From Marivita sp. S6314 (GTDB lineage Bacteria; Pseudomonadota; Alphaproteobacteria; Rhodobacterales; Rhodobacteraceae), in NCBI RefSeq assembly GCF_023015985.1, contig NZ_JALKAO010000002.1, positions 558,001 to 622,000 on the forward strand: DNA of 64,000 nt. The letters run 5' to 3'. Each line of letters opens with the position of its first letter. Within the stretch, counting starts at the first letter, position 1. This document shows positions 34,334 to 43,518 of the stretch, piece after piece. The notes under the pieces were generated by a model that did not search any database, had not been told where the DNA came from, and saw only the letters and a program-made list of their open reading frames with translations. Position numbers and translations under genes: made by a program.

Positions 34334-37240
34334 ATGTGCGCCGAAACACCTGACTACAAAGACACGCTGAACCTGCCGAAAACCGATTTCCCGATGCGCG
34401 CGGGCCTGCCCAAGCGCGAACCCGAATGGTTGGAGAAATGGGCCAAGATCGGCGTCTATGACCGCCTGCGCGAGAAAGCCAATGGTCGCACGCCGTTCAC
34501 CCTGCACGATGGCCCTCCCTACGCCAACGGCCACTTGCATATCGGCCACGCGCTGAACAAGATCCTCAAGGATATGGTGGTCCGCTCCCAACAGATGATG
34601 GGCCGCGACGCGCGCTACATCCCCGGTTGGGACTGTCACGGCCTGCCCATCGAATGGAAGATCGAGGAAAAGTATCGCTCCAAAGGCAAGAACAAGGATG
34701 ACGTGGACGTTGTCGAGTTCCGCCAGGAATGCCGCGAATTCGCCGAAGGCTGGATCGACATCCAACGTGATGAGTTCAAGCGCCTTGGCATCACCGGCAC
34801 GTGGGACAAACCCTACTTAACAATGGATTACCGCGCCGAGCGCATCATTGCGGAGGAATTCCAGAAGTTCCTGATGAACGGGACGCTCTATCAGGGGTCC
34901 AAGCCTGTGATGTGGTCGCCCGTGGAAAAAACCGCGCTGGCCGAGGCCGAGATTGAGTACCACGACCACAAAAGCCATACGATCTGGGTGCCGTTCAAGG
35001 CGACCAACGGAACGGGTGATTTGCAGGGCGTCAAGGTCGTCATCTGGACAACCACGCCTTGGACGATCCCGTCCAACAAGGCCGTCGCCTACGGTACGGG
35101 AATAGCGTACGGTTTGTACGAAGTCACAGGCCGCCCCGAAGAATGTTGGGCGCGCATCGGCGACAGGTACTTGCTGGCCGACACTCTGGCAGAAGAGGTG
35201 CTGACCAAGGCCCGGCTTGAGCCAACCATGTGGCGTCGTTTGCGCGACGTGTCTCCCGATGAATTGGGCGCGCTGACCCTGGCACACCCCCTGCGCGGGA
35301 TGGACGGCGCGGACGGCTTCTGGGACTACGACGTGCCGATGATCGACGGCGACCATGTGACCGACGACGCGGGCACTGGGTTTGTGCACACCGCGCCAAG
35401 CCACGGTCAGGAAGACTACGACGCCTTCGTTGCGCGCAACTGGATGGACCGGATGACGCACAACGTAGGCGAAGAATCCGAATTCCTGCCGCATGTCCCT
35501 TTCTTCGCGGGCCTCAAGGTGCTTGACCACAAGGGCAAGGAAGGCAAAGCCAACACCGCCGTGATCGACAAGCTGGTCGAAGTGGGCGGTTTGCTCGCGC
35601 GCGGACGCATGACGCACAGCTACCCGCATTCGTGGCGCTCCAAGGCCCCGGTGATCTACCGCAACACGCCGCAATGGTTCGCTGCGATCGACAAGGAAGT
35701 GGGCGACGGTCAGGACACCTACGGCAAAACCATCCGCGACCGGGCGCTGACCTCCATCGACCAGCTGGTCAAATGGACGCCACAGACCGGGCGCAACCGT
35801 CTTTATTCGATGATCGAAGCGCGCCCCGACTGGGTGCTGTCGCGCCAGCGCGCGTGGGGGGTGCCTTTGACGTGTTTCGTCAAGAAAGGCGCGTTGCCGA
35901 CCGACGACGATTTCCTGTTGCGCGACGAAACAGTCAACGCCCGCGTGCTAGAGGCATTCGAAGCCGAAGGCGCGGATGCGTGGTACAAGCCCGACGCGAA
36001 AGAGCGGTTCCTCGGCAATGACTACAACCCGGACGACTGGGAACAGGTGTTCGACATTCTCGACGTCTGGTTCGACTCCGGCTCCACCCACGCCTTCGTC
36101 CTGCGCGACCGGGAGGATGGGTCCGAAGACGGCCTGGCCGACCTCTATCTCGAAGGCACCGACCAGCACCGAGGGTGGTTCCATTCCTCGATGCTGCAAT
36201 CCTGCGGCACCCAAGGCCGCGCGCCCTATCGCGGGGTGCTGACCCACGGGTTCACGCTCGACGAGAAGGGCAACAAGATGTCCAAGTCGCTGGGCAACAC
36301 CGTCGCCCCCGAGGACGTGACCAAGCAATACGGTGCGGACATCCTGCGCCTCTGGGTCGCTCAGGCCGACTACACCGCCGACCTGCGCATTGGGCCGGAG
36401 ATCCTCAAAGGCGTCGCTGACAGCTACCGCCGCCTGCGCAACACGATGCGCTATATGCTGGGGGCGTTGAGCCATTTCAGCGAGGCGGATCGGGTAGACC
36501 CAGCCGACATGCCGGAACTGGAACGCTATGTCCTGCACCGTCTGGCGGAATTGGACGAGGTCGTGCGCAACGGCTACGACGCCTACGACTTCCAGGGCGT
36601 GTTCCAGCAGTTGTTCAACTTCTGCACCGTGGAACTCAGCGCCTTCTATTTCGACATCCGCAAAGACGCGCTCTACTGCGACGGCGACACAGAGCGCCGC
36701 CGTGCCGCGCGGACGGTGATGGACATCCTGTTCCACCGTCTCACCACATGGCTGGCTCCGGTGCTGGTGTTCACGATGGAAGACGTCTGGCTTGACCGCT
36801 TCCCCGGTGAGGAGTCGTCGGTGCATTTGCAGGACATCCCGGAAACGCCTGCCGCATGGCGCGACGATGCGCTCGCTGCGAAATGGGCCAAGGTGCGCCG
36901 CGCCCGTCGGGCTGTGACCGCCGCCCTGGAAGTGCAGCGGACCGACAAGGTGATCGGTGCGTCGCTTGAAGCCGCGCCCGTGGTGCATATCGACGATGAC
37001 GAGGTGCTGGAGGCACTGAAATCGGTCAATTTCGACGATATCTGCATCACATCTTCCATCAGCCTGACGGGCGATCCCGCCCCTGCCGAAGCGTTCCGCT
37101 TGCCAGAAGTGGACGGTGTCGGCGTGGTATTCGAAAAAGCTGAGGGCGAGAAATGCCAGCGCTGCTGGAAGATCCTGCCGGATGTGGGCCAGCATAAGCA
37201 CGCGGGCGTCTGCGGGCGCTGCAATGACGCCCTCGGATAA
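34334..37240 (+). CDS. ileS: Isoleucyl-tRNA synthetase
   Basis: A 968-residue class I aminoacyl-tRNA synthetase. The HIGH motif is in HDGPPYANGHLHIGHALNK, the CP1 editing domain follows with WTTTPWTIPSNKA, and the KMSKS motif is in KGNKMSKSLGNTV. The C-terminal zinc ligands are in CQRCWKI and CGRCNDAL. Full length, with all motifs present. DUF3253 and ogt genes overlap downstream. Confidence 0.97.
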   Translation: MCAETPDYKDTLNLPKTDFPMRAGLPKREPEWLEKWAKIGVYDRLREKANGRTPFTLHDGPPYANGHLHIGHALNKILKDMVVRSQQMMGRDARYIPGWDCHGLPIEWKIEEKYRSKGKNKDDVDVVEFRQECREFAEGWIDIQRDEFKRLGITGTWDKPYLTMDYRAERIIAEEFQKFLMNGTLYQGSKPVMWSPVEKTALAEAEIEYHDHKSHTIWVPFKATNGTGDLQGVKVVIWTTTPWTIPSNKAVAYGTGIAYGLYEVTGRPEECWARIGDRYLLADTLAEEVLTKARLEPTMWRRLRDVSPDELGALTLAHPLRGMDGADGFWDYDVPMIDGDHVTDDAGTGFVHTAPSHGQEDYDAFVARNWMDRMTHNVGEESEFLPHVPFFAGLKVLDHKGKEGKANTAVIDKLVEVGGLLARGRMTHSYPHSWRSKAPVIYRNTPQWFAAIDKEVGDGQDTYGKTIRDRALTSIDQLVKWTPQTGRNRLYSMIEARPDWVLSRQRAWGVPLTCFVKKGALPTDDDFLLRDETVNARVLEAFEAEGADAWYKPDAKERFLGNDYNPDDWEQVFDILDVWFDSGSTHAFVLRDREDGSEDGLADLYLEGTDQHRGWFHSSMLQSCGTQGRAPYRGVLTHGFTLDEKGNKMSKSLGNTVAPEDVTKQYGADILRLWVAQADYTADLRIGPEILKGVADSYRRLRNTMRYMLGALSHFSEADRVDPADMPELERYVLHRLAELDEVVRNGYDAYDFQGVFQQLFNFCTVELSAFYFDIRKDALYCDGDTERRRAARTVMDILFHRLTTWLAPVLVFTMEDVWLDRFPGEESSVHLQDIPETPAAWRDDALAAKWAKVRRARRAVTAALEVQRTDKVIGASLEAAPVVHIDDDEVLEALKSVNFDDICITSSISLTGDPAPAEAFRLPEVDGVGVVFEKAEGEKCQRCWKILPDVGQHKHAGVCGRCNDALG

Positions 37241-37460
37241 AGAGATCGCGGATGTTCTGCTTGACCTCGCGCACCAGCGCGGGGTCGGGAAAACCTTTTG
37301 CCCCTCCGAAGCGGCACGGCGGTTGTCCGACAACTGGCGGCCTTTGATGCCCGCTGTGCGGCGTGTGGCGGCGGATGTTGCGCTGCGGGCGACGCAGAAG
37401 GGGAAGACGGTTGATCCCCTGACCGCCAAGGGACCAATCCGGTTGGGATTGCCCGAGTGA
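37224..37460 (+). CDS. DUF3253-family protein
   Basis: A 78-residue winged-helix-like small protein, MTPSDKEIADVLLDLAHQRG... with the family SEAARRLSDNWRPLMPAVRR core. The start at 37224 lies within the last codons of ileS (17-base overlap), and its stop overlaps the ogt start. The family often neighbours DNA repair or photolyase-type genes; the role is unknown, though a DNA-binding function is plausible from the helix-turn-helix-like core. Confidence 0.8.
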   Translation: MTPSDKEIADVLLDLAHQRGVGKTFCPSEAARRLSDNWRPLMPAVRRVAADVALRATQKGKTVDPLTAKGPIRLGLPE

Positions 37461-37915
37461 GCGCGTTCGAACGATCCCTGCCGTCGCCTGTTGGGGACCT
37501 GACCGTGCTGGCGGGTACAAGTGGGATCACCGCGCTGGAATGGCGCACCGGGCGGATGGATGACACACCGATCCTGCGCCGCGCGATCGCGCAGCTTGAG
37601 GCGTATTTTGCCGGGGACCTTCGGGATTTCACCGTGCCGATCCGATTGCGCTGTTCCGAGTTTCAGCAAACCGTGTGCGCCGCGATGACCGCGATCCCGT
37701 TTGGCGAGACGCGCAGCTACGGTGATCTGGCGGATCAGCTGGGCGTCCCGGCGCAGGCGATTGGGCAGGCGTGCGGGGGCAATCCGGTGCCGATCATCAT
37801 CCCCTGCCACCGGGTGTTGGGGACCAATGGGCTGGGTGGCTATTCCGGCGATGGTGGGATCGAGACCAAGGTTTGGCTCTTGCGGCATGAGGGGGCGGCG
37901 GGGTTGCTGATTTGA
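37457..37915 (+). CDS. ogt: Methylated-DNA--protein-cysteine methyltransferase
   Basis: A 152-residue O6-alkylguanine DNA alkyltransferase. The acceptor cysteine is in IIPCHRVLGTNG; the helix-turn-helix arginine-finger region GETRSYGDLADQLG precedes it, and the N-terminal RNase-H-like domain is short. It repairs O6-methylguanine by suicide transfer. The GTG start overlaps the DUF3253 stop (GTGA). Confidence 0.92.
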   Translation: MSAFERSLPSPVGDLTVLAGTSGITALEWRTGRMDDTPILRRAIAQLEAYFAGDLRDFTVPIRLRCSEFQQTVCAAMTAIPFGETRSYGDLADQLGVPAQAIGQACGGNPVPIIIPCHRVLGTNGLGGYSGDGGIETKVWLLRHEGAAGLLI

Positions 37916-38253
37916 GCGGTGCGTGCAAGCACACCCTACGGACAAGGGCTCCGCCCGTTCTCACCTCAAACTGTCCGCCGGACAGTTTGTTCGCCTCAGG
38001 CGAAACCGGTTCGAACTGTTTCGCGTGCGAAACATTAGGGCCGAAGCGGACCTAACTTTGCAAACCCGGTTAATAGCGCGTTAGGCTTTGCAAACCCTTT
38101 CGGAATGGTAAATGCCCGCGTGCAGCCGCGTTGCATGCAGGACAATCGGAGCGTGCGGATGCGCCGCTATTGCGGGTCTGAAGTCAGCTTAGGAAAGCGG
38201 CCCGAACCGCGTGCAAAACAGGGTCCGGACCAGCAATTTCAAGGACTTAAGGT
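37916..38253. repeat. Cluster of inverted repeats in the ogt-mcl gap
   Basis: This 338-base non-coding gap has four dyads in a row: AAACTGTCCG-C-CGGACAGTTT (37968-37988), TTCGCCT-C-AGGCGAA (37990-38004), GTTTCGC-GT-GCGAAAC (38018-38033) and TTAGG...CCTAA (38035-38055). A direct repeat CTTTGCAAACCC occurs at 38056-38067 and 38086-38097. The first hairpin could terminate the ileS operon. No gene is visible. Confidence 0.6.
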
Positions 38254-39231
38254 TTAGCCCCCGGCGATTTGCTTGGCCTTCTGCACCAATACCTCGGCTT
38301 GTCGGATCGATGCGTAGTCGATTAGCCGACCGTCAAGGGACACCGCGCCTTTGCCGGCGGCTTCGGCTTCGGCCATGGCTTCGAGAATGCGGTTTGCCTT
38401 GGTGATCTCGGCTTCGGACGGGCTCATGACCTCGTTGGCCAGGGCGATCTGGCTGGGATGGATCGCCCATTTGCCTTCGCATCCCAAAACCGCGGCGCGG
38501 TAGGCGGCGGCCTTGTAGCCGTCGGGATCCGAGAAATCACCGAACGGACCATCCACCGGACGCAGGCCATTGGCGCGGGCGGCGACCACCATATTGGCGA
38601 TGGCGGAATGCCACATATCGCCCCAATGGACCTGCCGACCGCCGTCGTCATCCGGGTCCGTCAGGACCGAATAATGCGGGTTCACCCCCCCGATCACCGT
38701 GGTCCGCGCGCGCATGCTGGCGGCGTAGTCTGCCACCCCGAAATGGAGGCTTTCATTTCGCTTGGATGCCGCGGCAATTTCGTTGACGTTTTGCATGCCC
38801 AAAGCGGTCTCGATGATGTGCTCGAAACCGATGCGTTTTTTGTAGCCCATGGCGTCTTCGATTTGCGTCACCATCATGTCGACCGCGTAGACATCCGCCG
38901 CCGTTCCAACCTTCGGAATCATGATCAGATCGAGCCGCTCGCCAGCCTGTTCGACGACGTCAACAACGTCGCGATACATGTAATGCGTGTCCAATCCGTT
39001 GATCCGGACCGACATTGATTTGGTGCCCCAGTCGATGTCGTTCAGACCTTGAATGATGTTCTTGCGGGCCTGTTCTTTCTCGTCGGGCGCGACCGCATCC
39101 TCAAGATCGAGGAAGATGACATCGACATCAGATTTTGCTGCCTTTTCAAACATTTGCGGCTGGCTTCCGGGAACGGCAAGCTCGGATCGATTGAGGCGCG
39201 CGGGGGCCTGTTCGATGGGATGGAAACTCAT
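38254..39231 (-). CDS. mcl: L-malyl-CoA lyase (CitE-like CoA ester lyase)
   Basis: A 325-residue HpcH/HpaI-fold CoA-ester lyase. It has RSELAVPGSQPQMFEKA with its CoA-contacting residues, VIFLDLEDAV, RINGLDTHYMYRD, the metal-ligand region ESLHFGVADYAASM, and GCEGKWAIHPSQ. It cleaves malyl-CoA to acetyl-CoA and glyoxylate, closing the serine cycle encoded next to it. The start at 39231 is preferred over 39255. A TTGACA box on the minus strand at 39301-39296 lies upstream without a good -10, which may mean activator control. Citrate-lyase-like or beta-methylmalyl-CoA activity is also possible. Confidence 0.9.
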   Translation of the reverse strand: MSFHPIEQAPARLNRSELAVPGSQPQMFEKAAKSDVDVIFLDLEDAVAPDEKEQARKNIIQGLNDIDWGTKSMSVRINGLDTHYMYRDVVDVVEQAGERLDLIMIPKVGTAADVYAVDMMVTQIEDAMGYKKRIGFEHIIETALGMQNVNEIAAASKRNESLHFGVADYAASMRARTTVIGGVNPHYSVLTDPDDDGGRQVHWGDMWHSAIANMVVAARANGLRPVDGPFGDFSDPDGYKAAAYRAAVLGCEGKWAIHPSQIALANEVMSPSEAEITKANRILEAMAEAEAAGKGAVSLDGRLIDYASIRQAEVLVQKAKQIAGG

Positions 39232-39336
39232 GGCGATTGGTCCTTGTGGTTGCAAAACGAAAGTGGGCGCAACACAAGTTTGAAAAATTTTATTATGTCA
39301 AGGGGCTATTTTTTGAAAGATTCCTGCGCGCTCAAG

Positions 39337-39987
39337 TCACGACCTCCCGGAATCCGAGGGGCCGATCTTGGCCGCAAAGAAAAATGCGACGGCCTGCGTT
39401 CGGCTGGTCACGGAGAGCTTTTCGTAGAGGTTCGAGAGGTGGAATTTGACCGTGTTTGCGGAGATCTCGAACTCGGCCGCAAGCTGCCGGTTTGACAGCC
39501 CCCGCGACAGCGCTTCAAGCAGGGCTTTTTCGCGCTTGGTGAGCTGGTGGATCGGATCGTTCTGAAGCTCCCGAACGTCGAGGAAGGGAAACACCATTTG
39601 CCCGGTCGCAACCGAGGCCCCGGTGTCGAGCAAGCCTTCCACCGGGCCGTTGCGCGGCGCGAACCCCGCTGCACCAGCCGCAAGCGCCTGGCGGGGCAGA
39701 TCGCCGGTGTCTTCGCCGTAGACCACGACGCGCGGCGCATTGGCCTGATCGCGCAGCACCTCGATCAACTTTTGCCCTCCCAGCGCAGGCAAATTCCAGT
39801 CGATGATCCCGATCTGCACCGGCACCCGCATCACGGTTCCGAGGAAATCCTCGGCCGTGGAGGCCGTGGCCACGAGCGAGAATCGCGGGTCGCGGTCAAA
39901 GATCTCGGACATGGCCGACAAAACCAGCATATTGCGATCGGCCAAGGCCACGGTGATCGGGGCTGAACTGTCCTTAACGCCTTGCAA
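39337..39987 (-). CDS. LuxR/NarL-type regulator with degenerate receiver domain
   Basis: A 216-residue protein with an N-terminal receiver-like domain and a C-terminal LuxR helix-turn-helix (LTKREKALLEALSRGLSNRQLA, then ANTVKFHLSNLYEKL). The receiver keeps a phospho-acceptor-like aspartate (D63 in IIDWNLP), but the acidic pair is DR, the switch Thr/Ser is missing (VVVYGED), and the usual lysine is replaced (FAPRN). It may work without phosphorylation. It is divergent from sgaA and adjacent to mcl, so it is the likely regulator of the serine-cycle genes. Confidence 0.88.
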   Translation of the reverse strand: MQGVKDSSAPITVALADRNMLVLSAMSEIFDRDPRFSLVATASTAEDFLGTVMRVPVQIGIIDWNLPALGGQKLIEVLRDQANAPRVVVYGEDTGDLPRQALAAGAAGFAPRNGPVEGLLDTGASVATGQMVFPFLDVRELQNDPIHQLTKREKALLEALSRGLSNRQLAAEFEISANTVKFHLSNLYEKLSVTSRTQAVAFFFAAKIGPSDSGRS

Positions 39988-40008
39988 GATTAAACCTTTC
40001 TGCCAAAA

Positions 40009-40094
40009 ACCTACCCGTCTTGGTAGGTCGGATTTCGGTATACCATCGTATCTCCACCTTTTCGGGTAGTTTAATACCTACCCAAATAGATACC
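40009..40094. promoter_or_regulatory. TACC-motif inverted-repeat array upstream of sgaA
   Basis: In the 195-base divergent gap: ACCTACC-6-GGTAGGT (40009-40028), a perfect GGTATACC palindrome (40037-40044), GGGTAG-8-CTACCC (40064-40083), and a further ATACCC half-site at 40089-40094. The repeated TACC(C) core suggests a multi-site operator. It starts 22 bases from the regulator start and ends 89 bases from the sgaA start. Confidence 0.65.
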
Positions 40095-40182
40095 CAAAAG
40101 CAGGAGTAACTGACGTTGCGGCATTTCGCAATCAACGGTTTGATCGCTGCCAGCTTCAGACACCAACGAGATAGGCAATCGC

Positions 40183-41427
40183 ATGACCAACGTTTCTTCG
40201 TTCCCGCAACTTGTGATCCCGAACACTCTGGCCGCTGGCCCCGGCCCCGGCAATACCGATGCGCGTGTTCTGGCCGCGTATGCCGGTTCTGGCATTGCCG
40301 ATCACATGCACCCGGACGTTCTGCGTGGGATGATCGAGTGCAAGCACATGCTGCGCAGCTTCATGGGAACGACCAACGTCTACACTTTTGGCGTGGCCGG
40401 CACCGGCTGGAGCGGTCTGGACTGCATGATGTCCGCCGTGATGCCCGGCGACACGGTTGTCGCGTTTTCGAACGGGACATTTTCGGGGATCGACGCGCTG
40501 ACGCTTCGGATGAAGGCCGCGACACGCGAAGAGCTGGCCGCGAACAGCCTTGACCCGCAGCCCGCCAGCGTGACCGTGATCGAAGTGCCGCATGGCCAGT
40601 CTGTCACGGCAGAGATTGTCGAGGCCGCGCTGGCCGAACACAAACCGAAATGGGCGTTCATGGCCCATTGGGAAACCGGCTCTGGCCGGATCAATGATAT
40701 CAAGGGCTTTTCGGACGCATGTGTAAAGCATGATGCGATGGGCCTCGTTGACGCCGTGTCCTCCCTCGGCGTCGCGAATTTCGCGATTGATGATTACCCC
40801 GGTGTTGTCGGATGGGCGTCCTGCCCGCAGAAGGGCCTGCTGTGCCTGCCCCTGACCTACGCGCCGGTGAGCTTTTCGGATCGCTATATCGAGACGCTGC
40901 GTGCGAACGGGGCCTATACCTATGCCAACCATCCGATCATGGAAGCGCGGCACTGGGGGATCATTGACGGCAAGGACGTTGAGAAAGGTGTCTATCACCG
41001 GACGCATTCTGCCTATGCGGTCTGTGCCTTTCACGAGGCGCTGCGGATCAACCTGGCCGACGGTCTGGCGCAGCGCGCACAGGATTATGCCTTCCACGAA
41101 CAGGCGCTGCGCGATGCGGTGACGACGATGGGCTGTGAGGTCACGTCGAACATGACGAGCCTCGTTGTGCTGAACCTGCCCCCTGACTTTGCGGGCCGCG
41201 AGATGGAGCTGGTGCAGAACTGCCGTGCCGAGGGCTTTGGCATCTGGCCGACATTGTCTGCCCCGGTGCAGGTGCGCATCGGCATCCTGAACCTGCTGTC
41301 ACAAGCGGCGATTACAGAGATCGTGACGAAGTTTGCACAGGCGCTGAACGCGCTTGGGGCTGATGTCGACATCGACGCAATCGCAGACCAGCTGGACACA
41401 CATTACCAGTCGCGCATCGCGGCATAG
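40183..41427 (+). CDS. sgaA: Serine--glyoxylate aminotransferase
   Basis: A 414-residue class V PLP aminotransferase. It has AGPGPGNTDARVLAA at the N-terminus, the GTGWSGLDCMM phosphate region, VDAVSSLG, and the PLP lysine in SCPQKGLLC. It converts serine and glyoxylate to hydroxypyruvate and glycine, the entry to the carbon-rearranging half of the serine cycle. It heads sgaA-mtkA-mtkB-hprA-ppc-glyA, behind the TACC array. Confidence 0.93.
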   Translation: MTNVSSFPQLVIPNTLAAGPGPGNTDARVLAAYAGSGIADHMHPDVLRGMIECKHMLRSFMGTTNVYTFGVAGTGWSGLDCMMSAVMPGDTVVAFSNGTFSGIDALTLRMKAATREELAANSLDPQPASVTVIEVPHGQSVTAEIVEAALAEHKPKWAFMAHWETGSGRINDIKGFSDACVKHDAMGLVDAVSSLGVANFAIDDYPGVVGWASCPQKGLLCLPLTYAPVSFSDRYIETLRANGAYTYANHPIMEARHWGIIDGKDVEKGVYHRTHSAYAVCAFHEALRINLADGLAQRAQDYAFHEQALRDAVTTMGCEVTSNMTSLVVLNLPPDFAGREMELVQNCRAEGFGIWPTLSAPVQVRIGILNLLSQAAITEIVTKFAQALNALGADVDIDAIADQLDTHYQSRIAA

Positions 41428-41436
41428 GAGGGTCCG

Positions 41437-42633
41437 ATGGACATCCACGAGTACCAAGCCAAAGAAATCCTGAGCAATTTCGGCGTGGAAATTCCCACCG
41501 GAGCGCTGGCCTACAGCCCGGAACAAGCGGCGTATCGCGCCCGCGAGATGGGCGGCGAGAAATGGATCGTCAAAGCGCAGGTCCATGCCGGGGGGCGCGG
41601 CAAGGCGGGCGGCGTAAAGCTTTGCGATACGGATCACGAGATTCAGGCGGCCTGCGAGGACATGTTCGGCAAGAAGCTTGTCACGCATCAAACCGGTCCG
41701 ATGGGCAAGGGGATCTACCGGGTCTATGTCGAAGCGGCCGTACCGATCGACCGCGAGATCTATCTTGGCTTTGTGCTCGACCGCACATCGCAGCGGGTGA
41801 TGATCGTGGCATCTGCCGAGGGTGGCATGGAGATCGAGGAGATCTCGGAAAGCAAACCCGAGAGCATTGTGCGGTCGACCGTGGAACCTGCGGTAGGACT
41901 GCGCGATTTTCAGGCGCGGGAGATCGCGTTCAAGCTGGGGATCGAGCCGAGCCTGACGCAGGCAATGGTGCGCACATTGCAGGGATGCTACAGCGCGTTC
42001 CGCGAACTGGACGCGACGATGGTCGAGATAAATCCGCTGGTCATTACCAGCGACAATCGTGTGCTGGCGCTGGACGCAAAGATGACCTTTGACGACAACG
42101 CCCTGTTCCGCCATCCGCAGATCAGCGAATTGCGCGACAAGAGCCAGGAAGACCCCCGCGAAAGCCGTGCGGCGGACCGGGGTCTGTCCTATGTCGGTCT
42201 CGACGGCAATATCGGCTGCATCGTCAACGGCGCGGGACTTGCCATGGCGACGATGGACACGATCAAGCTGGCCGGTGGCGAGCCTGCGAATTTCCTGGAT
42301 ATCGGCGGCGGTGCCACGCCCGAACGGGTGGCCAAGGCGTTCCGGCTGGTGATGTCGGACAAGAATGTACAGGCCGTTCTGGTCAACATCTTTGCGGGCA
42401 TCAACCGCTGTGACTGGGTGGCAGAGGGCGTTGTGCAGGCCCTCAGGGAAGTGCAGGTCGATGTACCCGTGATCGTACGGCTTGCGGGCACCAACGTGGA
42501 AGAGGGTCAGAAGATCCTTGCCAAAAGCGGCCTGCCCATCATTCGCGCGACCACATTGATGGAGGCTGCGGAAAGGTCCGTGGCGGCGTGGAAAAGTGAC
42601 ACCTCTCCCAACCTGAAGGCGGTATCGTCATGA
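41437..42633 (+). CDS. mtkA: Malate--CoA ligase, beta subunit
   Basis: A 398-residue ATP-grasp protein of the SucC/MtkA family. It starts [22 protein letters not shown] and contains [18 protein letters not shown] and [12 protein letters not shown]. Adjacency to sgaA, hprA and ppc identifies it as the malate thiokinase beta subunit rather than TCA-cycle succinyl-CoA synthetase. It activates malate to malyl-CoA with mtkB. A GGAGGG site precedes the ATG, and the 3' end overlaps mtkB by four bases. Confidence 0.9.
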   Translation: MDIHEYQAKEILSNFGVEIPTGALAYSPEQAAYRAREMGGEKWIVKAQVHAGGRGKAGGVKLCDTDHEIQAACEDMFGKKLVTHQTGPMGKGIYRVYVEAAVPIDREIYLGFVLDRTSQRVMIVASAEGGMEIEEISESKPESIVRSTVEPAVGLRDFQAREIAFKLGIEPSLTQAMVRTLQGCYSAFRELDATMVEINPLVITSDNRVLALDAKMTFDDNALFRHPQISELRDKSQEDPRESRAADRGLSYVGLDGNIGCIVNGAGLAMATMDTIKLAGGEPANFLDIGGGATPERVAKAFRLVMSDKNVQAVLVNIFAGINRCDWVAEGVVQALREVQVDVPVIVRLAGTNVEEGQKILAKSGLPIIRATTLMEAAERSVAAWKSDTSPNLKAVSS

Positions 42634-43508
42634 GCATTTATCTAGATCGCGACACCCGGGTCATCGTTCAGGGCATCACCGGGCGGATGGCGCAATTCCA
42701 CACCAAGGACATGTTGGACTATGGCACCAATGTTGTGGGGGGCGTGGTTCCCGGCAAAGGTGGTGAAACGGTGCACGGCGTGCCGGTGTTTGACACCGTC
42801 AAGGAAGCGGTCGAGGCGACCCACGCTGACGCAAGCCTTGTTTTTGTCCCGCCGCCCTTTGCCGCCGACAGTATTATGGAGGCCGCAGACGCTGGCATCC
42901 GCTATTGCGTGTGCATCACCGACGGGATCCCGGCGCAGGACATGATTCAGGTGAAGCGCTACATGATGCGCTATCCCAAGGAACGGCGCATGGTGCTGAC
43001 CGGGCCGAACTGTGCGGGCACGATTTCACCGGGCAAAGCGATGCTGGGGATCATGCCGGGGCACATCTTCCTGCCCGGCAATGTCGGGATCGTGGGGCGT
43101 TCGGGCACCCTTGGCTATGAAGCGGCGGCACAGCTGAAGGAACGCGGGATCGGCGTGTCGACCAGCGTCGGGATCGGTGGTGATCCTATCAACGGATCGT
43201 CGTTCCGCGATATTCTTGAGCGGTTTGAAGAGGATGACGACACCCATGTGATCGCGATGATCGGCGAGATCGGCGGCCCACAGGAGGCCGAGGCCGCGGC
43301 CTATATTCAGGATCATGTGACCAAACCGGTAGTGGCCTATGTCGCCGGCCTGACAGCGCCGAAAGGCCGGACCATGGGCCATGCCGGTGCGATCATTTCG
43401 GCCTTTGGCGAAAGCGCCTCGGAAAAGGTGGAAATCCTGTCTGCCGCCGGTGTGACCGTGGCCGAAAACCCGGCGGTCATCGGTGAAACGATCGCAAGCG
43501 TGATGTGA
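42630..43508 (+). CDS. mtkB: Malate--CoA ligase, alpha subunit
   Basis: A 292-residue SucD/MtkB-family protein with the CoA-binding N-terminus ([19 protein letters not shown]), a [13 protein letters not shown] stretch, [13 protein letters not shown], and the phospho-histidine in GHAGAIIS. It partners the ATP-grasp subunit upstream. The ATG overlaps the mtkA stop (ATGA). Confidence 0.9.
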   Translation: MSIYLDRDTRVIVQGITGRMAQFHTKDMLDYGTNVVGGVVPGKGGETVHGVPVFDTVKEAVEATHADASLVFVPPPFAADSIMEAADAGIRYCVCITDGIPAQDMIQVKRYMMRYPKERRMVLTGPNCAGTISPGKAMLGIMPGHIFLPGNVGIVGRSGTLGYEAAAQLKERGIGVSTSVGIGGDPINGSSFRDILERFEEDDDTHVIAMIGEIGGPQEAEAAAYIQDHVTKPVVAYVAGLTAPKGRTMGHAGAIISAFGESASEKVEILSAAGVTVAENPAVIGETIASVM

Positions 43509-43518
43509 GGGAAAAGCC

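Noticed and set aside
41437-43508. mtkAB read as TCA-cycle succinyl-CoA synthetase (sucCD)
   Set aside because: The subunits sit between sgaA and hprA/ppc inside a serine-cycle operon, which points to malate--CoA ligase. Sequence family alone would not decide.
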